DNA of 64,000 nucleotides from Mycobacterium sp. 852002-51961_SCH5331710 (lineage in GTDB: Bacteria > Actinomycetota > Actinomycetes > Mycobacteriales > Mycobacteriaceae). A program made the position numbers and the translations under genes. The notes beneath the pieces were generated by a model. That model was given only the letters and a program-made list of their open reading frames with translations, was not told the origin of the DNA and searched no databases. Where the stretch lies: positions 18,957 to 82,956 of the forward strand of contig NZ_LZSQ01000015.1 of the NCBI RefSeq assembly GCF_001665535.1, in the 5' to 3' direction. This document shows positions 45,213 to 56,307 of the stretch, piece after piece; the first letter of the stretch is position 1, and the number at the start of each line of letters is the position of its first letter.

Positions 45213-47491
45213 CGCGTCCCCGCCGGTTCGGTCGGACTCCCGGCGGCTGCGGGTGCGGGTTCGCCCGACTCGCGCAAACCGATCCGCTCATGCAATTTCG
45301 CCAACGGCTTGGGCGCCCACCAGTTCCACCGCCCCAGCAGGTGCATGAACGCCGGCACCAGACCCATCCGCACCAGCGTCGCGTCGGCGAGCACCGCAAG
45401 CGTCAACCCCACACCGAACATCCGCATGAACGCGACCTCGGCCGCGATCAACGCCGCGAACGAGATCGACATCAACAGCGCCGCCGCCGTGACGACGCGG
45501 CCGGTCTTCGCCAAGCCGAGCGCGACGCTCTCGTCGTTGCGTTCACGCGCCGAAAGTGCTCCGTCCTCGCCGGACTGCAGCCAGAACTCGCGGATCCGTG
45601 AGACCAGGAACACCTCATAATCCATCGACAACCCGAACGCGATGCAGAACAACAGCACGGGCATGTTCGCCACCAAGGTGCCCGTGGGCGTGGTTCCCAG
45701 CGCACCGAGGTGGCCCTCCTGGAAGATCCACACCAGCGCGCCGAACGCAGCGGTCAGCGATAAGACGTTGAGCACCAACGCCTTCAACGGCAGCACGACG
45801 CTTCCGGTGAGCAGGAACAGCAACACAAACGTGATGACTCCGATCACCCCGAGCACCAGCGGCAGGCGCGTGGTGATCGCCGAGGCGCTGTCACGGTTCA
45901 CCTGCGCGGTGCCGGTCAGCAGCACCGGAACATCGCCGGGCGTGCCGACGGCCTGCAACCGGTCGAGCTGCGCCTCGGAGGCATCGCTGAAAAGCGGCGC
46001 GGTGCTGGCCACCGTGAGGAAAGCGCTGCCGTCCTTGACGCCCGTCGCCGCCGACGGCGGGCCGACCGGTCTGCCGTCGACGAAGGTGCCGCCGGGTGCC
46101 GAGACCGAGGACACGTCGGCGACACGAGAGAGTTCGGCGGCGTAGCGATCGACCATCGCGGGCGTGACGCCCCGAGTGTCCGGTATGACGACCGCGACAT
46201 TGCGGGCCGAGTCGACGGCGAAGTTGGCGCGCAGATCGTCGCCGACCTGCCGCGCCGAAGCTGACTGCGGCAGCACACGCTCATCGGGAAAACCCCACCG
46301 CGCGTTGAGGAACGGCGCGCCGAGCACCAGCAGCAGCGTGACGATCACCAACGCGATCGGAATCGACCGGCGCATCACGACCTTCGTGCACCGGTACCAG
46401 AACGTCTGCTCCACGGGCTTGCGCACCGGCTCCGGCCTGCCGAACAGGCGGCGGCCGAGGCGGCGCACATCGAACGCGTCGAGCCGCTCGCCGAGCAGCA
46501 CCATCGCCGCGGGCGCCACGACGATCGCGGCGACGGCCGCGAACGTCACCACCGCGATCCCCGCGTATGCGAACGACTTCAGGAAGTACATCGGGAACAA
46601 CACCATCGCGACCATCGACAGCGCGACCGTCAGCGCCGAGAACAACACCGTGCGTCCCGCGGTGGCCATCGTGCGCACCAGCGCAGTTTCGCGGTCGGCG
46701 CCGTCGGCGAGCTCGTCGCGGTACCTGCTGATGATCAGCAGCGTGTAGTCGATGGCCAGCGCCAGACCCATGGCCACCGAGAGGTTCAGCGCGAAGATCG
46801 AGACGTCGGTGACGTAGGTGACCGCACGCAGCACCGCCATCGAGCCGAGGATCGCCATACCGCCGATGGCCAGCGGCAGCGCAGCGGCGAGCAGCCCGCC
46901 GAACACCCACACCAGTGCCAGGAAGCACAGCGGAATCGCGATCGCCTCCATCTTCAGGAGGTCTTTTTCGCTCTGCCCGTTGATCTGCACGTAGATCATC
47001 GCCTCGCCGCCGGCCCGCACGCTGACGCCGTCGCGGTCGTGTACGAGCCGCTCGGTGAGCTCCTTCGCATGCTTCTGCGCACCGCTCTCACCGCCGGTGA
47101 TGCCTGCGACGATCAGCCCCGTCTTCCCGTCCTCGCTGACCAGCGCCGGCGCGGCGGTCGGCGGCGCGTTCCACAGCGAGGTGACGTCGACGACCGAGGG
47201 CGCGGCCCGCAGTTCGGCGACGAGTTCCTCCCCCACGGCACGCGCCGCCGGGCTCTGCGCGCCGTCGTCGGAGTGGACGCTCAGGATCAGCTCCATGTCG
47301 CCCTGGCCGAACTTGTCCACCAGCAGTTGGGTGGCCTTCGCCGACTCCGACGTCGGATCCTGGAAGCCGCCGGCCGAGAGGTTCTTGGCGACGGGGATCC
47401 CGAATACCGCGCACGCCACCATCACGAGGACGGCTGTCGCGATGATGCGCCGGGGCGCCGCTATGGCCAGCTGTGCGATTCGTTGCAGCAC
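45209..47491 (-). CDS. mmpL13: MmpL13-like RND transporter, intact
   Basis: This 760-residue MMPL-family exporter has two six-helix blocks, each after a large periplasmic domain. The proton-relay Asp-Tyr pairs are in MGLALAIDYTLLIISRYRDE (near 258) and FGLSMDYEVFLVSRIREF (near 620). In M. tuberculosis H37Rv the positional equivalent is split as mmpL13a/mmpL13b, whereas here one frame runs throughout. Cargo is unknown; MmpL proteins export cell-envelope lipids or siderophores. It heads an operon with tetR and a methyltransferase gene. It is 200 residues shorter than MmpL3-type proteins, having little C-terminal tail. Confidence 0.88.
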   Translation of the reverse strand: MLQRIAQLAIAAPRRIIATAVLVMVACAVFGIPVAKNLSAGGFQDPTSESAKATQLLVDKFGQGDMELILSVHSDDGAQSPAARAVGEELVAELRAAPSVVDVTSLWNAPPTAAPALVSEDGKTGLIVAGITGGESGAQKHAKELTERLVHDRDGVSVRAGGEAMIYVQINGQSEKDLLKMEAIAIPLCFLALVWVFGGLLAAALPLAIGGMAILGSMAVLRAVTYVTDVSIFALNLSVAMGLALAIDYTLLIISRYRDELADGADRETALVRTMATAGRTVLFSALTVALSMVAMVLFPMYFLKSFAYAGIAVVTFAAVAAIVVAPAAMVLLGERLDAFDVRRLGRRLFGRPEPVRKPVEQTFWYRCTKVVMRRSIPIALVIVTLLLVLGAPFLNARWGFPDERVLPQSASARQVGDDLRANFAVDSARNVAVVIPDTRGVTPAMVDRYAAELSRVADVSSVSAPGGTFVDGRPVGPPSAATGVKDGSAFLTVASTAPLFSDASEAQLDRLQAVGTPGDVPVLLTGTAQVNRDSASAITTRLPLVLGVIGVITFVLLFLLTGSVVLPLKALVLNVLSLTAAFGALVWIFQEGHLGALGTTPTGTLVANMPVLLFCIAFGLSMDYEVFLVSRIREFWLQSGEDGALSARERNDESVALGLAKTGRVVTAAALLMSISFAALIAAEVAFMRMFGVGLTLAVLADATLVRMGLVPAFMHLLGRWNWWAPKPLAKLHERIGLRESGEPAPAAAGSPTEPAGTR

Positions 47492-47515
47492 TGCATGTCC
47501 TCTCGGTCCTCGGAC

Positions 47516-47543
47516 TAACGACGGTAACTTAACAACGGTAAGT
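47516..47543. promoter_or_regulatory. Probable TetR operator upstream of mmpL13
   Basis: Two direct repeats, TAACGACGGTAAC (47516-47528) and TAACAACGGTAAG (47530-47542), lie 25 bp before the mmpL13 start. The second overlaps an inverted pair ACTTA (47527-47531) / TAAGT (47539-47543). AT-rich composition in an otherwise GC-rich gap and position fit an operator for the co-encoded TetR. Confidence 0.55.
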
Positions 47544-47644
47544 CAGCGGCGTCAACGGCCCCCTTCGGACACGGTTCAGGACCGTGCGGCGTTCACTACG
47601 AATCCGCGCGATGAGTTGTGGCTCGTCTGATAGTCGTATTGGGC

Positions 47645-48187
47645 ATGACCACGACGGACGCGGCGACGGCCGCCACCAGCACACGCAACACCGCGACGGA
47701 CATCGGCCTGCTCATCCTGCGCATCGGCGTCGGCGCCGCCATCCTTCAGGCGGGGCTCATCAAACTCTTGGACTTCAGCGCCACCGTCGGGTTCATGGAA
47801 GCCGCGGGCTGGCGGTTGCCCGCACTGGCGGCCTTCATGGTGACCGCGGCCGAGACCCTCGGCGGCCTCGGCCTGATCTTCGGGGCGCTCACACCACTGG
47901 CGGCGTGCGCGGTGGTCGCGGCGATGGTCGACGCATGGGCGGTCAACGTGTCGGAGTCCGCGTTCTGGTCCGAACCGTTCAACGTGCCCTTCATGATCGG
48001 CATCGGGGCCGCTGCGCTGCTCTTCCTCGGCGCCGGGGCCTACTCACTCGACGCGAAGGCGTTGGGCCGCCTGGCGTGGGGACGGCGCATCGCCGTCGGC
48101 CTGCTGGTCGTGGCGTTCGCCGCAGCGATCCTGACTTGGGTGGCCCTGCTCGGCACGAACCCGATCCATTTGACGGCCAGGGCGTAG
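47645..48187 (+). CDS. DoxX-family membrane protein
   Basis: The 180-residue protein has four predicted helices and the DoxX layout (LLILRIGVGAAILQAGLIKL at the first helix, then AAETLGGLGLIFGALTPLAA). DoxX proteins associate with quinone/thiol redox at the membrane in some bacteria, and mycobacterial members vary. ATG 47645 was chosen over a GTG-type extension at 47618. It is divergent from mmpL13 and unrelated in operon. Confidence 0.8.
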   Translation: MTTTDAATAATSTRNTATDIGLLILRIGVGAAILQAGLIKLLDFSATVGFMEAAGWRLPALAAFMVTAAETLGGLGLIFGALTPLAACAVVAAMVDAWAVNVSESAFWSEPFNVPFMIGIGAAALLFLGAGAYSLDAKALGRLAWGRRIAVGLLVVAFAAAILTWVALLGTNPIHLTARA

Positions 48188-48317
48188 CCGGCCAGCAAAA
48201 AGCTACCGGCGGGTATTGGATTGGGTATCGCCGGACCCTACCCGCGGGTAAGGATTGCCAACATATTCCGAATCGTGACTCAAAGATTCCTTAGAGGTAA
48301 CACTTACTGTCGAGTAC

Positions 48318-48449
48318 ATGTGGATCGACGACACCAGTGCCGATGTCATCAAGGTTGACTTCGAAGCGCTCTACCACGGCGATGTCCTGGTAGAGGGCGA
48401 CACCTCGGAGCAGCTCGACGACGAGCACCCCCTGCGCACCGCCGTCTGA
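48318..48449 (+). CDS. Possible small acidic protein
   Basis: A 43-codon frame starts MWIDDTSADVIKVDFEALYH and ends EQLDDEHPLRTAV. It is acidic with a mixed helix-like pattern, and its third codon bases are GC-rich as in real genes here. GAGGTAACAC lies upstream at an acceptable distance, and a small TACT-GTCG-AGTA inverted repeat precedes the ATG. It is the only candidate in the 375-bp gap between doxX and the nitronate monooxygenase gene, where I see nothing else. I do not recognise it. Confidence 0.4.
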   Translation: MWIDDTSADVIKVDFEALYHGDVLVEGDTSEQLDDEHPLRTAV

Positions 48450-48562
48450 CACGAACGCGCGCCGAGGGGTCGCGCATTCGCTCCGACGGTTCGGCCCCAG
48501 AGCCCGAGCCTGGTCCGATGGCGCTTCTTGGCGATCCCGCCCGCTAAGTCCGATCCCCTTTT

Positions 48563-50342
<1,780 letters not shown>

Positions 50343-50360
50343 TTGAGGGTGTTCCTTTCT

Positions 50361-51452
50361 TTAGGCCCAGTCTCGTAAGACGGCTTCGGTGTCGGCTCCG
50401 GCTTGTCCGGGTGGTGTCGGTGCCGGCGGCACGCTGCGGGAGAACCGCGGCGCGGGCATCGGCTGCAGGTGGTCGCCGTCGCGATAGAACGTGTTGCGCT
50501 CGGTGACGTGCGGTTCGGATTCCACCTCGCTGAACGACAGCACCGGCGTCACGCAGGCGTCGCTCTCGGCGAAGACCTTGGCCCAGTGATCGCGGTCCTT
50601 GCTCGCGATGACCTCGCTTAGCTTGGCCCGCAGTTCCGGCCACCGGCTCGCGTCGTTCTGGTCGGGCAGGTCGGCGTTCTCCAGCCCGAGACCCTCGAGG
50701 AACGCGGCGTAGAACTGCGGCTCGATGCAGCCCACCGCGATGTAGCGACCGTCGGCGCAGGTGTACGTGTCGTAGTACGGCGCACCGCCGTCGAGGATGT
50801 TGACCCCGCGCTGATCGGTCCACAGGCCGTCTTGCAAAAAGCCCCAGATCATCTGCGCGAGCACGCTCGAGCCGTCGATCATCGCGGCGTCGACCACCTG
50901 GCCCTTGCCCGACGTCTGGCGTTCGAACAGCGCCGACAGGATGCCGACGAGCAGGAACATCGAGCCGCCGCCGAAGTCACCGGTCAGATTCAGCGGCGGG
51001 ACGGGACGCTCGCCGGCCCGGCCGATCGAGTGCAGCACGCCGTTGAGGGAGATGTAGTTGATGTCGTGGCCGGCCTGCAGGCGGCGCGGCCCGGTCTGGC
51101 CCCAACCGGTCATGCGTCCGTAGATCAGCCGCTCGTTGACCTTCGCGCAGTCCTCCGGGCCGAGGCCGAGTCGTTCGGTGACGCCGGGGCGCAGGCCCTC
51201 GATCAGCACGTCGGCCTTGGCCACCAGGCGCAGAACCAGCTCGCGCCCTTCGTCGCTCTTGAGGTCCGCGGCCACCGAACGGCGGTTGCGCAGCGCGGCC
51301 TCGCGCTTGCTGGTCGGGATCCCGCCGAGCTTGCCCGGGCGTTCGATGCGGACGACGTCCGCGCCGAGGTCACCGAGGATCATCGCCGCGTGCGGGCCGG
51401 GTCCGATGCTCGCGAGTTCGATCACCCGCAGTCCGTGCAGAGGTCCCGCCAT
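50361..51452 (-). CDS. mcr: Alpha-methylacyl-CoA racemase
   Basis: This family III CoA-transferase fold enzyme (363 aa) interconverts (R)- and (S)-2-methylacyl-CoA, allowing branched-chain and sterol side-chain oxidation. [20 protein letters not shown], the [10 protein letters not shown] histidine near 127 and the [16 protein letters not shown] aspartate near 157 match the catalytic His-Asp of M. tuberculosis MCR (Rv1143). ATG 51452 gives the canonical N-terminus. Divergent from echA with 87 bp between starts, including a palindrome. Confidence 0.95.
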   Translation of the reverse strand: MAGPLHGLRVIELASIGPGPHAAMILGDLGADVVRIERPGKLGGIPTSKREAALRNRRSVAADLKSDEGRELVLRLVAKADVLIEGLRPGVTERLGLGPEDCAKVNERLIYGRMTGWGQTGPRRLQAGHDINYISLNGVLHSIGRAGERPVPPLNLTGDFGGGSMFLLVGILSALFERQTSGKGQVVDAAMIDGSSVLAQMIWGFLQDGLWTDQRGVNILDGGAPYYDTYTCADGRYIAVGCIEPQFYAAFLEGLGLENADLPDQNDASRWPELRAKLSEVIASKDRDHWAKVFAESDACVTPVLSFSEVESEPHVTERNTFYRDGDHLQPMPAPRFSRSVPPAPTPPGQAGADTEAVLRDWA

Positions 51453-51501
51453 GCTTACCGCCCTTCGTTGGACAATCGCTTCCGGATCGCCGACATAGCT
51501 T

Positions 51502-51517
51502 ACTTGTATAACCAAGT
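51502..51517. promoter_or_regulatory. Palindrome between mcr and echA
   Basis: ACTTG-TATAAC-CAAGT is a 16-bp inverted repeat that encloses TATAAC, a likely -10 element, in the divergent promoter region. A repressor bound here would control the echA side and perhaps mcr too. The half-site CAAGT/ACTTG resembles part of the KstR2 motif but in reversed arrangement, so the regulator is unknown. Confidence 0.5.
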
Positions 51518-51539
51518 CGTCCGGTTCTAGGGTGCAGCC

Positions 51540-52358
51540 ATGACAACCCTCGATTCAGGCGCACCCACGTATACCGGTGTCGACGATCTGACGGTCGAAC
51601 TCGCCGATGGCGTGCTTTCGGTGACGCTGAATCGACCGGAGAGCCTCAATTCCCTGAATCGAGAGATGCTCGCCGGTATCGCCGACACCCTCAACACCGC
51701 GGCCTCCGATCAACGGGTCAAGGTGGTACGGCTCGGTGGGACGGGTCGCGGGTTCTGCTCGGGCGCCGGCATCAGCGGCGACGACCAGGCGCAGAAGACC
51801 GTCGACGGCCCGGCCTCGGTGCTCGACGCCGCCAACGACGCGGTCCGCGCGATCGTGAATCTTCCCCAGCCCGTGGTCGCCGCGGTACACGGTGCGGCTG
51901 CCGGCGTCGGCGTATCGCTGGCCCTGGCCTGCGACGTCGTCTTGGCTTCGGACAACGCCTACTTCATGTTGGCGTTCACCAAGATCGGGCTGATGCCCGA
52001 CGGCGGCGCCTCGGCGCTGGTGGCCGCTGCGGTCGGGCGCACCCGCGCGGCCCGGATGGCGCTGCTGGCCGAAAAGGTCTCCGCGCGTGAGGCTTACGAC
52101 TGGGGCCTGGCGGCCGCGGTGTATCCGGCCGATGAGTTCGACGCCGAGGTCGACAAGGTGCTCAGCACGCTGAAGTCCGGTCCCGCGGTGGCGCTGCGCA
52201 AGACCAAACACGCCATCAACGCGGCCACGCTCACCGAGTTCGAACCCGCGCTCGGGCGCGAACGCGAGGGTCAGCTGTCACTGTTGAGTGCGCCGGACTT
52301 CATCGAGGGCATCACCGCCTTCCAGCAGCGCCGCAAGGCGAACTTCTCCGACTTCTGA
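51540..52358 (+). CDS. Enoyl-CoA hydratase/isomerase (EchA11-like)
   Basis: The 272-residue crotonase-fold protein has [18 protein letters not shown], the oxyanion segment [12 protein letters not shown] and [18 protein letters not shown]. At the second catalytic position, where hydratases have Glu in (P/L)E, it has [13 protein letters not shown], with Asp following, so it is more isomerase-like. It corresponds to Rv1141c. It is divergent from mcr and likely in the same fatty acyl-CoA pathway. Confidence 0.85.
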   Translation: MTTLDSGAPTYTGVDDLTVELADGVLSVTLNRPESLNSLNREMLAGIADTLNTAASDQRVKVVRLGGTGRGFCSGAGISGDDQAQKTVDGPASVLDAANDAVRAIVNLPQPVVAAVHGAAAGVGVSLALACDVVLASDNAYFMLAFTKIGLMPDGGASALVAAAVGRTRAARMALLAEKVSAREAYDWGLAAAVYPADEFDAEVDKVLSTLKSGPAVALRKTKHAINAATLTEFEPALGREREGQLSLLSAPDFIEGITAFQQRRKANFSDF

Positions 52359-52430
52359 GCATCTCGGGCTGACGGCTCACGCCCGGAAAATCGGTGGACT
52401 CGACGGGCGCACATCCGCGACCATCGATAG

Positions 52431-53708
52431 GTGAGTACGCAATTCGACATTCAGCAACCGGTGCACAGCGCCGGTCGTTGGCGCGTGCTCGCACCGTTCC
52501 GCATCCGCGAGTACCGCCTGCTGATCGCGGCGGTGACGTTGTCGATCTTCGCCGACGGCATGTTCGCAGTGGTGCTGGCCATGCAGGTCATCGACCTGAA
52601 CAACGATCCCGTGTCGTTGTCGATCGTGACGACCTGCTTCGGCGGCGCCCTGGTCGCGTTCGTGTTGGTCGGCGGTATCGCCGCCGACCGCTTCCCACAG
52701 CGGTCGATCATCATCGCGGTCGAAACGGTCAATGTCATCGCCTCGTCTGTCATCGCGGTTCTGGGACTGCTTGGCGCACTGCAGATCTGGCACCTGGCAG
52801 TGGGCGCAGCCGCGCTGGGATCCGCGGCGGCGTTCTTCTTTCCCGCCTACAGCGCGATCCTGCCGAGGCTCCTTCCGTCCGAGCAGCTGCTCGCGGCCAA
52901 CGGCGTGGAGGGCGTGGTGCGCCCGGTCTTCCAGCGCGCGGTCGGCCCGGCCGCCGCCGGTGTCATCGTCGGCGCGACCTTCCCGGCGGTCGGGGCGGTG
53001 GCGGTCGCCGGCTTGTTCGCTCTCGGCCTGGCGCTACTGGTGGCGACCAGACCGGTCCTGAAACCGCCTGCAGCACAGCAGAGCCCACATGTGCTGCGCG
53101 ATCTGCGCGACGGGTTCGTGTTCGTGCTCGGCACCCCGTGGCTGTTGTGGACGCTGTTGTTCGCGAGCATCTTCGTGCTGGTCGTTCTGGGACCGATCGA
53201 GGTGCTGCTGCCGTTCATCGCCAAGGACCGCTTCGCCGACGGCGCCCGGACGTACGGCTTCATCCTCGCGTTCTTCGGATTGGGTAGTGCACTCGGCGCA
53301 CTCACGGTGTCGTCGGGCCGGATGCCGCGCCGGTATCTGTCGGTGATGATGGCGATGTGGAGCGTGGGCGCTATACCGCTGGTCGTCTTCGGCTTCACGT
53401 CCTCGTTCGCCGTGATGGCGGTTGCGACGTTCGTCATCGGGTTCACCGATGGGACGGGAATGGTCATCTGGGGCACGCTGCTGCAGCGACGGGTGCCGAC
53501 GGCGATGCTGGGCCGTGTGTCGAGCCTCGACTTCTTCGTGTCGCTGGCGTTCATGCCGGTGTCGTTCGCGATCGTCGGACCGCTGTCGAAAGTCGTTTCG
53601 GTGCAGACGATCTTCCTCGTCGCGGGCATCGCCCCGGTATTGGTCGCGGCAGTCGCGGTGTGGGCGGCCCGAATGCGCCGAGACGAGCTGGCCCATCCCC
53701 TGCGTTGA
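52431..53708 (+). CDS. MFS transporter (tetV/Bcr-like efflux)
   Basis: The 425-residue product has twelve helices and the layout of MFS_3 enterobactin/multidrug exporters, with GGIAADRFPQRS near residue 81 as the loop 2-3 motif and a second half beginning near 235. GTG 52431 gives MSTQFDIQQPVHSAGRW. Substrate unknown. It stands alone and converges with the CPBP gene with no gap between stops. Confidence 0.8.
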   Translation: MSTQFDIQQPVHSAGRWRVLAPFRIREYRLLIAAVTLSIFADGMFAVVLAMQVIDLNNDPVSLSIVTTCFGGALVAFVLVGGIAADRFPQRSIIIAVETVNVIASSVIAVLGLLGALQIWHLAVGAAALGSAAAFFFPAYSAILPRLLPSEQLLAANGVEGVVRPVFQRAVGPAAAGVIVGATFPAVGAVAVAGLFALGLALLVATRPVLKPPAAQQSPHVLRDLRDGFVFVLGTPWLLWTLLFASIFVLVVLGPIEVLLPFIAKDRFADGARTYGFILAFFGLGSALGALTVSSGRMPRRYLSVMMAMWSVGAIPLVVFGFTSSFAVMAVATFVIGFTDGTGMVIWGTLLQRRVPTAMLGRVSSLDFFVSLAFMPVSFAIVGPLSKVVSVQTIFLVAGIAPVLVAAVAVWAARMRRDELAHPLR

Positions 53709-54431
53709 CTAGACGCCGAAGAGCGGCGGCAGCGCGAGCACCATGACCAGGCCCCAGAAGAAGTGGGTCAGCATCGGTGCGAGTATGCCGCCGGTCGCCC
53801 GGCGTTCGAACGCGCAGACCGTGCCGAGGATGATCGCTGCGAAGCCGAGCATCGGGTTGCCGGTGGTGGCCGCGGTCGCGATCACGTAGAAGACGGTCGA
53901 GATCAGCACCGGCTTCACGGTCCCCAGCGCGGTATAGAGGGCGCCGCGGAAGAACATCTCTTCGGCCAGGCCGTTGATCACCGTGATGAACGCGACCAGT
54001 ATCAGCGGCCCGTAATCGGCGTATTCCAGCACGCGCGTGATGTATTCGCGCACACCGGGGATCTCGCGCGCGATCAGACCACCGACGAGGAACACCGCGC
54101 CCAGCCCCAAACCCATTGCGATACCGGTGATCACCGGTCGCTGGTTGCGGTCGCGGAAGCGAATGCAGCCCATGTGCAGCGGCCCCGACACCAGGGCGCC
54201 GAGCGCCCACACCCCGGCGAGCGCCAGCGTCAGCCAGTAGAACGACTGGTCGCCGGGCGGCCGGGTCAGCGAGTACCCGAGCAGCGCGGCGCCGATGATG
54301 AGGACGACCGCGACGATGATGCGCCGACGTCGTACGACGTGGGGTGGTTCGTGATGCGGAACGGGGCACGCGCCGACGATGTCGCGGATCTCCCGAACCA
54401 ACCCCGGACGCGTCTGCGTCGGCTCCGTCAC
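53709..54431 (-). CDS. CPBP-family intramembrane metalloprotease
   Basis: The 240-residue membrane protein (about seven helices) carries the CPBP/ABI motifs: GLAEEMFFRGALY near residue 145 (EExxxR) and MLTHFFWG near 225 for the second histidine site. These relatives of Rce1 cleave within membranes or protect against bacteriocins. GTG 54431 overlaps the stop of the upstream gene (GTGA), so it is co-translated. Confidence 0.85.
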   Translation of the reverse strand: MTEPTQTRPGLVREIRDIVGACPVPHHEPPHVVRRRRIIVAVVLIIGAALLGYSLTRPPGDQSFYWLTLALAGVWALGALVSGPLHMGCIRFRDRNQRPVITGIAMGLGLGAVFLVGGLIAREIPGVREYITRVLEYADYGPLILVAFITVINGLAEEMFFRGALYTALGTVKPVLISTVFYVIATAATTGNPMLGFAAIILGTVCAFERRATGGILAPMLTHFFWGLVMVLALPPLFGV

Positions 54432-55576
54432 GTCGGAACAACCTTCGGCATGAAGTGCAGCAGCGTGTCGAGCCCGGTGCGCACCGCGCCCGCGACGGGC
54501 CCGGGCACCCCGCCGATGAGACCCAGTGCCGGCCGCGCGATCGACGGTGTGACCGCGCCGGCCATCTGACGCAGGCGCAGGGTGTCGCCCCCGGCCCAAC
54601 GGGGATCGGTGTCGGCGAGGTGGTGCGGGTCGGTGAGCTCGTCGACGGGCCGGCGCCGACGGCTGGCCAGCGCCCGCGTGATGGCCTCCTCGATGCAGAT
54701 CAGCCCGGCGGGCGGGTCCGGCACGAACTCACGCAGCCCGGTCTCGGACGCCATCATCGGATGGTCCAGCGACTGCACGAGGTCGGCCGCCAGCCCGCCC
54801 GGGACGGGCAACACCGCCGCCGTCACCCAGGAGACGAGACCGGTGTCGACGCCGTTGACGGGAAGTTCGGCCCGCCACTTGCCCGCTATCCGTGCGTAGG
54901 TCCGCAGCAGCTCGGCGTAGGACGTGGTTTCGGGGCCGGTGATGTCGTAGGCCCCGGCCGGTACGCGCTCACTGTCCGCGGCGGCCACGAGGTAGTGCAG
55001 CACGTCGCAAATCGAGATCGGGTCGATCGGGTTGGCCGACCACGCCGGCATGGGAATGATCAGGAACCGATCGCCCACGTAGCGCAGCATCTCGAACGAC
55101 GTCGACCCGGCCCCGATGATGATGGCCGCGCCGAGCCACACCACGTCGGGCCCGCCGTCGATGTGCAACGCCTCGGCCACCTCGGCACGGCTCGCCAGGT
55201 GTTCCGAGAGGTCGTCGCCGTCGGGCACGAACCCCCCGAGGTACACGATGCGGCGCACGCCGGCGTCCTTGGCGGCCTGGGCCACGTTGGCCGCGGCGCG
55301 ATTGTCGGCTTCACGGAAGTCGGGCTGCCCGATCCCGTGCACGAGGTAGTAGACGACGTCGATGGGGCCGGCCTCGGCGAACGCCGAACGCGCCGAGTCC
55401 TCGTCGTGGGCGTCCAGCGCGACCGCGGTGACGCGGTCCTGCCATCCGAAATCGGCGAGCCTGTCCAGGTTTCGGCTCGCCGCGACGACATCGTGGCCCT
55501 CGGTGAGCAGAGCGGTGACGAGCCGGGAGCCGACGTAACCGGACGCGCCGGTCACCAGGGTGCGGAGACGTTTCAC
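54428..55576 (-). CDS. NAD(P)-binding epimerase-like protein (YwnB/complex-I assembly type)
   Basis: The 382-residue protein has a Rossmann domain beginning TLVTGASGYVGSRL (7-20) and AASRNLDRL, without a YxxxK catalytic pair in the usual place, so it belongs to the atypical NAD(P)H-binding SDRs. The C-terminal ~100 residues form a helical part ending LDTLLHFMPKVVPT. It may act on a membrane lipid or quinone; function unknown. GTG 55576. Translationally coupled to the CPBP protease gene. Confidence 0.82.
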   Translation of the reverse strand: MKRLRTLVTGASGYVGSRLVTALLTEGHDVVAASRNLDRLADFGWQDRVTAVALDAHDEDSARSAFAEAGPIDVVYYLVHGIGQPDFREADNRAAANVAQAAKDAGVRRIVYLGGFVPDGDDLSEHLASRAEVAEALHIDGGPDVVWLGAAIIIGAGSTSFEMLRYVGDRFLIIPMPAWSANPIDPISICDVLHYLVAAADSERVPAGAYDITGPETTSYAELLRTYARIAGKWRAELPVNGVDTGLVSWVTAAVLPVPGGLAADLVQSLDHPMMASETGLREFVPDPPAGLICIEEAITRALASRRRRPVDELTDPHHLADTDPRWAGGDTLRLRQMAGAVTPSIARPALGLIGGVPGPVAGAVRTGLDTLLHFMPKVVPT

Positions 55577-55610
55577 GGTAGGCCTGTACCCGGATCAACC
55601 CCCGGAGAAT

Positions 55611-56135
55611 CTAGGCGGACGCGTCGCGGTGCAGATCGATGAGGTGCTGATACACCTGCGCGTTGTACCGGTTGTGGTTGACCTCGGCATCGCTGAGGTC
55701 GCGGCGCACCTTGGCGGGGACGCCGGCGACGAGTGTGCGCGGCGGCACGACGAAGCCCTGCGGCACCACCGCGCCCGCCGCGATCAGCGCGCCCTGGCCG
55801 ACCGTCGCGCCGTTGAGGATGACCGCACCCATGCCGATGAGCGCCCCGTCCTCGATGACGCAGCCGTGCAGCACGGCGTTGTGGCCCACGCTGACCTCTT
55901 CGCCGACGCAGACCGGGAATTCCGGGTCGACGTGGATGGTCACTCCGTCCTGGATGTTGGTGCCGAAACCGATCTCGATGGGCTCGGCCTCGGCCCGCAA
56001 CGTCGCGCCGTACCAAACGCTGGCCCGTGCGGCGAGCGTCACCTGCCCGATCAAGCTGGCGTTGGGCGCCGCCCACGCCTCGGCGTGCAGGGAGGGTCTA
56101 CGACCACGAATGGGGATGATCAGCGGCTCGGGCAT
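55611..56135 (-). CDS. Gamma-carbonic-anhydrase-like trimeric protein
   Basis: The 174-residue left-handed beta-helix protein has hexapeptide repeats from about 20 to 130 and the zinc histidines of gamma-CA: TIHVD near residue 70, then GHNAVLHGC with two His near 90. RAEAEPIEIGFGTNIQDG includes the usual Arg and Gln/Asp active-site residues. It likely hydrates CO2 or is an inactive relative such as PaaY/CaiE. ATG 56135 is drawn; ATG 56144 is equally open. Confidence 0.87.
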   Translation of the reverse strand: MPEPLIIPIRGRRPSLHAEAWAAPNASLIGQVTLAARASVWYGATLRAEAEPIEIGFGTNIQDGVTIHVDPEFPVCVGEEVSVGHNAVLHGCVIEDGALIGMGAVILNGATVGQGALIAAGAVVPQGFVVPPRTLVAGVPAKVRRDLSDAEVNHNRYNAQVYQHLIDLHRDASA

Positions 56136-56307
56136 GCGGGCCATCGTATGCATCGCCCCTTTGAGGCCGTTCGGGGCACCATGTGGGCAGATTGACAACG
56201 CGCAGGTCAGACGGCATGCGGAGGCCGTTTGGCGAGGTGACGACTTTGGCAGTCGCGTAGCGCTGCCTTTAACATGCGTTTCGACCTGTCTAGCTGAGGA
56301 GCCGTAA

